Shown here: positions 59,767 to 64,000 of the stretch, piece after piece
How positions within the stretch are numbered: the first letter of the stretch is position 1
How the letters are laid out: each line of letters starts with the position of its first letter
NCBI RefSeq assembly: GCF_943734655.1
Contig: NC_071354.1
Span: 233,727,706-233,791,705 of the forward strand
DNA: 64,000 nt
Origin: Sabethes cyaneus
Taxonomy: Eukaryota > Arthropoda > Insecta > Diptera > Culicidae
Direction: 5' to 3'
Notes under the pieces: model-generated
The model's database searches: none
What the model was told of the DNA's origin: nothing
Seen by the model: the letters and a program-made list of their open reading frames with translations, nothing else
Made by a program: the position numbers and the translations under genes

Positions 59767-62700
59767 AATAAAATAAAATAACATTAGACCCTGTTAAGTT
59801 GATACTACCAACGCCATATTTTCATTTCAGAGTCAAAAAAAATCTCTGCGTCATGCTTTCCATTGCATAGGCCAATAAAGCCGAATAGGATACAGAGTGG
59901 AATTACCTGGCTTCCCGGGCGTCGTTAATTGATACAATAAAACTAATAAACTAAGATTCTGATAATCCGGAAAAAAGAATGAAAACAAAATCGATGTGAA
60001 AAATTACAAATAAAAATAGAGAAAGGTGGAACTTTTCCGATTTAATCCTGTTTATTTATTTTATTATTCAAAAAAGTACCCGTTTCAAGTCGTGCAAGTC
60101 GTAAACGTAATGCGTGTTTATTAGAATACTTAAATAGATAATAAAATTCAAAACAGGAAAGTTTCATTTTTCTCTATTTCCATAAGACGAACTTTAGTTC
60201 GAATAAATCACAACAAATTTAGTCAAAGCTACAAAAATGAGCTCGAAATGAAAAGTAAACAAAACTGAACTTTAAAATGCAGTAAAAATTTAATCTAAAG
60301 CAATGAAGCATAGTGATAGTGATAACTTATTAATCCGTATTATAAATATGACCAACAGGTATAAAATTTCTTCCAAAGGAAATGTCAATATTAAAGGCGA
60401 AAAGGGGTTTATGTAATGTTTCATAAAATCAAAGCCCCATTTTGCCCAGCACCCAGTGTAGGGCCATTGCAACAGCGCAGCGGTGCACTACAGCCTACAG
60501 CCACCTAAGGCTCTGGTTTTGTCCGTGTAGGATTCCGAATACAACATTCTTTGGCGAAAGTCCGTCGTCCAACATGTACCTACACACAGAACAACAGATC
60601 AGCAGCCCCATGATCTGACTGGCCTGCATGGTGCGTGGAGAACTGCACCGAACTGGCAAATTCCTCTAACAAAATGGTTTATTAGTTTCGCACTCACAGT
60701 CTCGGTTCGGTGCAGTTTCACCACACCCTGTGTCTGTTATGCTGCTGCAAATAAAACTGTTCCCGTCACCACCGTCCCCGGCATCATGACGGTTATAGTT
60801 TCTGGTTCGGTATTTGAAACCAGGCAACTCAAATTTTTATTAGTTTGAAAGAGTGGTCGCACTGGTTTTTATTGTTTTTATTGTTTTATGAAGTGAGTCC
60901 AAGTTTTTTTTTGTGGCCATAGCCGCTGCTGCGTGGTTTACGTTGCAGGCTTGCACTCCATGGCAGTTCATGCATATCATATTTCATTTCGACGTCGTCG
61001 TTGTCGTCATCCATCGGTCGTCGGTGCTCAGCGAAATCCGTCAACGGTGCGTTTTTTTTTCGGTGCGCAAAAGTGATTGCTGTTCCCATTTTATTTCGGT
61101 TTATGTTCCAAGTTCCAACAGCCAGCGCCCGAATGTGTGCATTGCAGTATTTATTTCAGAATAAAGCACTTTCTATTAAAATATGATGCCTGTTTTAGTG
61201 GTGTACATGATTTATTTCAATTTAATCTAGTTTCAGCAACATGCTGCTTGTTCAACCCGAGGCGTAGCGTAGGCTTGACTTTTGGTAATGTTTCCGATTG
61301 TGATTCGTTCAATGAACGTTGTTACACAGAGATTTCACAAAATAATTCCAAAGAGTGACTTGATAGCGGCAAAGAAGCCCGACAAGCGATAGGATTCCCA
61401 CAACAATGAGGTACCTTTTACATTCAGCTTCTATTGTTTGGAAATTACCTTGAACAGAGTCACTTGATAGATAAGAGAATAGAAGGGCTTCAGCTCTCGA
61501 CACCGAGCCGGGCCAAATGTTCTTGCTGCAGCAGCACAATCATCTTCATTGTCTCGCCTGGTTTCTTTCAACTATGCATGAAGAAAGGCTTCTTGTCCGG
61601 AATGCCAGTCAGTGCAGTGCAGTGCAGTGGCTACACAGCCACAGCCACAGCTCTTGGTTTGGCTTGGCCGGGCATTGTTCCGGGGACGACGAGCTTCAAG
61701 AACTGTTATTACGATCAGCCTTCTGCCTGCACGGCACAGACGAACGGAAAACGCCTCGTCAAAGGAGCGAAATGATGACCAATTATCCTTTTCATCAGTA
61801 GGTTCGCATTCAGTGTGACGAACGTCGTGGGGTTTTCCGAGCGATAGAAGCTATAGCTTCAAAACGATTTTATTGTGCAAGTGCAAGTGTTGAACATTTT
61901 CGCTCGGACTCATCTGGACATTCGAGCTCAGTTCAGTATGAACTTCCTTTGACGGCCCACATTTTCGCTAAACAATAAAACCAAATCTGAACAGAAATCT
62001 GAGACATTTGGGCTTGTCGTTTTTTTTCCTCGTTTCCAACCCCGGCACTCCATGCCGGCGATATCGATCACTGCAAGTACGACGTACTTTGAACTGGTGC
62101 GATACCCCGCCGCTGTGGACCAAGCATGCTTTTAATCGCACAGTGCAAAATTTATCCGCTTATCATGCCACAGGAACAAGTTAGTCGCCTGTTTAGTATG
62201 CTCATGCTGCATAAGCCTGACAAGTCCGGTGCTGGTGGTTTAGCCGCACAATAGCCACTGCGCTCGCTGGCTGGTGCCTGCTGGACGGCCGACCATGGTA
62301 AAGCCCAAACTTATGCTTTTACGAAGTGGATTATCGCGCCGCAAGTAGTCGGTTCTGTGAAACTTGTTTGTTGCAATAGTTCCCGGTTCCCTACTAAACA
62401 GAGAGAAAGAGAGAGCGAGCGAGCGAGAACAAGCTTGCCTAACTGTTTGCATTTGCCAGTTGAACTATTAGTTTAATGACCATTCGCTGCCGAGATTACG
62501 ATAAGCCTATGGCCGTTAATATTTACAATTGAAGCTGCCGTTGGTCAACCGAACCGAACCGAATGAAATGGTCTGGGTTGGGTGTTACGCAGTTCCGTGC
62601 ATTTGGTTCACTAGGTCAAATTGCGAAGGCGAATTCAATCGATTTCGCTAGAGAGAAGTACAAGCAGACGAGGAAGCAATTCGCCGTAATTTAGTTACCA

Positions 62701-62990
62701 TTAAAGTGCATGTTCTTATCGAGCAACCAACACTTGAGACTGTGGTGGGCTGGGCCGGACAGCCAGGAGCCAGGCAGAGTCAGCCGGGATGCCGGGCGAC
62801 AGAGTGAAGAGCACCACCACGCAGGTTTGACTTGATATACGTTCGTTGTCACCGTCTTCGGGAGGTGGCCTCTCGCGGAATTGTCGAAAGGAGTGGGTTT
62901 GAGTTGAGATTTCACTTTACGGAGCAACCTTCCAGGCGATTGTTTATTTTTTATATCAATGTCAAAGTCAAAAGTAAGATATTTTTGACA
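59767..62990. other. Unique non-coding stretch
   Basis: No recognisable gene. Short GCAGT and CCACAG repeats lie near 61615-61650 and a GAGAGCGAGCGAGC tract near 62400. Presumed to be glypican 5' intron or upstream DNA. Confidence 0.5.
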
Positions 62991-62998
62991 GTTTTTTG

Positions 62999-63137
62999 CC
63001 TTTCTACTATATAAATATATAGTATAAAGGTATAGAAATCACTTGGAAAACCGGAAATGGAAAAAAGGTCCTGCGGGCCGAATGTTATATATCATTCGAT
63101 TCAGTTTCGAAAACTGAGCATTTTCTGTGTGTGTGTA

Positions 63138-63203
<66 letters not shown>

Positions 63204-63720
63204 TGTGTGTGTGTGTATGTGACGCTTTTAATCTCACTCACTTTTCTCGGAGATGGCTGGACCGATTTTAATGTTCTTAGTGTCAAATGAAAGGTCTAGA
63301 TGTCCCATTGGTCGCTATTGAATTTCATACTGATCGGACTTTTAGTTCAAAAGTTATGTATAAAAATACGAAAAATATGGGACTCCATTATCTCATAGGT
63401 TCCTTAACCGATTTGAACAAAATTGATTGCATATGAAAGAGGAGCCTTGCAAACCCTTAACTTCCAAATTTCATGATGATTGGACTTGTAGTTTGAAAGT
63501 TACATAAAGAAATGTGAAAAAATAGTATTTAAAACATATTTTTGTAACATATAAGCATTAATTCAATGAAAAACATCACACATTTTATTATTATTTGAAA
63601 ATTACTGCTGAGATCTATCAAACGAAACCGAATTATTTAAAATCGGACGGTTCATTCAAAAGTTATTCAAACTTTAACACTTAAGCACCGTATATTAAAC
63701 CGTTAAAACGTGTGAAATCA
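62999..63720. repeat. Hairpin-ended repeat with GT microsatellite, copy 2
   Basis: A near-perfect palindrome (arms CCTTTCTACTATATA / TATATAGTATAAAGG, 62999-63030), then TATAGAAATCACTTGGAAAA, GTCCTGCGGGCCGAATG, TTCGAAAACTGAGCA, a GT run (63127-63220), then TCTCGGAGATGGCTGGACCG. In reverse complement these parts match the order seen at 40196 down to about 39990. It is non-coding. The right limit is approximate. Confidence 0.65.
63127..63220. repeat. (GT)n microsatellite
   Basis: An almost pure GT run, interrupted by ATGT. Confidence 0.97.
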
Positions 63721-63753
63721 AATCATATCAATCAAATGTTGGTTGTATTCAAT

Positions 63754-63848
63754 GTGTGTGATGTATGTATGTGTGTATGTATGTATGTATGTATGTATGT
63801 ATGTATGTATGTATGTACGTATGTATGTATGTGTGTATGTATGTGTGC
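63754..63848. repeat. (TATG)n microsatellite
   Basis: A run of TATG tetranucleotides with GTGT variants. Confidence 0.95.
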
Positions 63849-64000
63849 AAGTGATTACTATTTGCAATTTTTAAATTTGCATTGAAATTCAAGAAAAGTG
63901 AGAAACAGGTCAATTGTCTGAAGTTTTTGAAGTCTCTTAGTGGAATACGAACTCTGAAATTAAAGAAAAGAAAAAACTTTTACCGACTAAATTCCACTAT

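Noticed and set aside
63057..63290. Cys-Val and Thr-His repeat frames
   Set aside because: Translations of the GT microsatellite.

Overview
This window is AT-rich, repeat-dense nuclear DNA from an animal, most probably a dipteran insect and plausibly a culicid mosquito. The mosquito call is an inference from the mix of transposon families: Penelope-like, RTE-like and RNase-H-bearing non-LTR retrotransposons, Transib, mariner, pogo-like and hAT elements, tRNA-derived SINEs and hairpin-ended repeats. There is no prokaryotic-style gene organisation. Almost all long open frames are accidental products of simple-sequence DNA.

One real host-gene piece stands out. It is a 144-nt minus-strand internal exon at 19384-19527, with good acceptor and donor sites, encoding a glypican (Dally/Dally-like) segment with its cysteine motif. 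No second exon was found, so both flanking introns seem to run off the window: at least about 44 kb on the 5' side (higher coordinates) and about 19 kb on the 3' side. Inside the 5' intron, on the gene strand, an exact 3' splice site is fused to a 5' splice site (CACAG|GTAAGCG at 49970/49969), with a branch-point-like CTAAC and a long pyrimidine tract. This is the form of a recursive-splicing ratchet point.

Layout. 1-12.1 kb: mostly unique intronic DNA with a SINE, a TIR repeat, a mariner remnant (4373-5118), a GTGA microsatellite and a diverged duplicated non-coding element (9089 and 10517). 12.1-18 kb: a 1.07-kb repeat, a nearly full-length but broken Penelope-like element with a hammerhead-like motif at its 3' end, and a decayed non-LTR fragment. 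18-24.6 kb: the glypican exon, minisatellites, the second 1.07-kb repeat and a hAT transposase remnant. 28-34.9 kb: 12-bp-unit minisatellites, a TIR element and a purine-rich 22-bp-unit array (block A). 39-48.3 kb: a hairpin-ended repeat, a long-TIR Transib element with its empty site also present, hammerhead-like motifs, a pogo-like MITE, two head-to-head non-LTR fragments and a SINE. 48.3-52.8 kb: unique intron with the ratchet site. 52.8-59.7 kb: block B, an inverted relative of block A, carrying a SINE and a TA-flanked MITE. 59.7-64 kb: unique sequence, then a second hairpin-ended repeat with GT and TATG microsatellites.

The picture is a very long developmental-gene intron colonised by many transposon families, several of which can be delimited to the base by target-site duplications.
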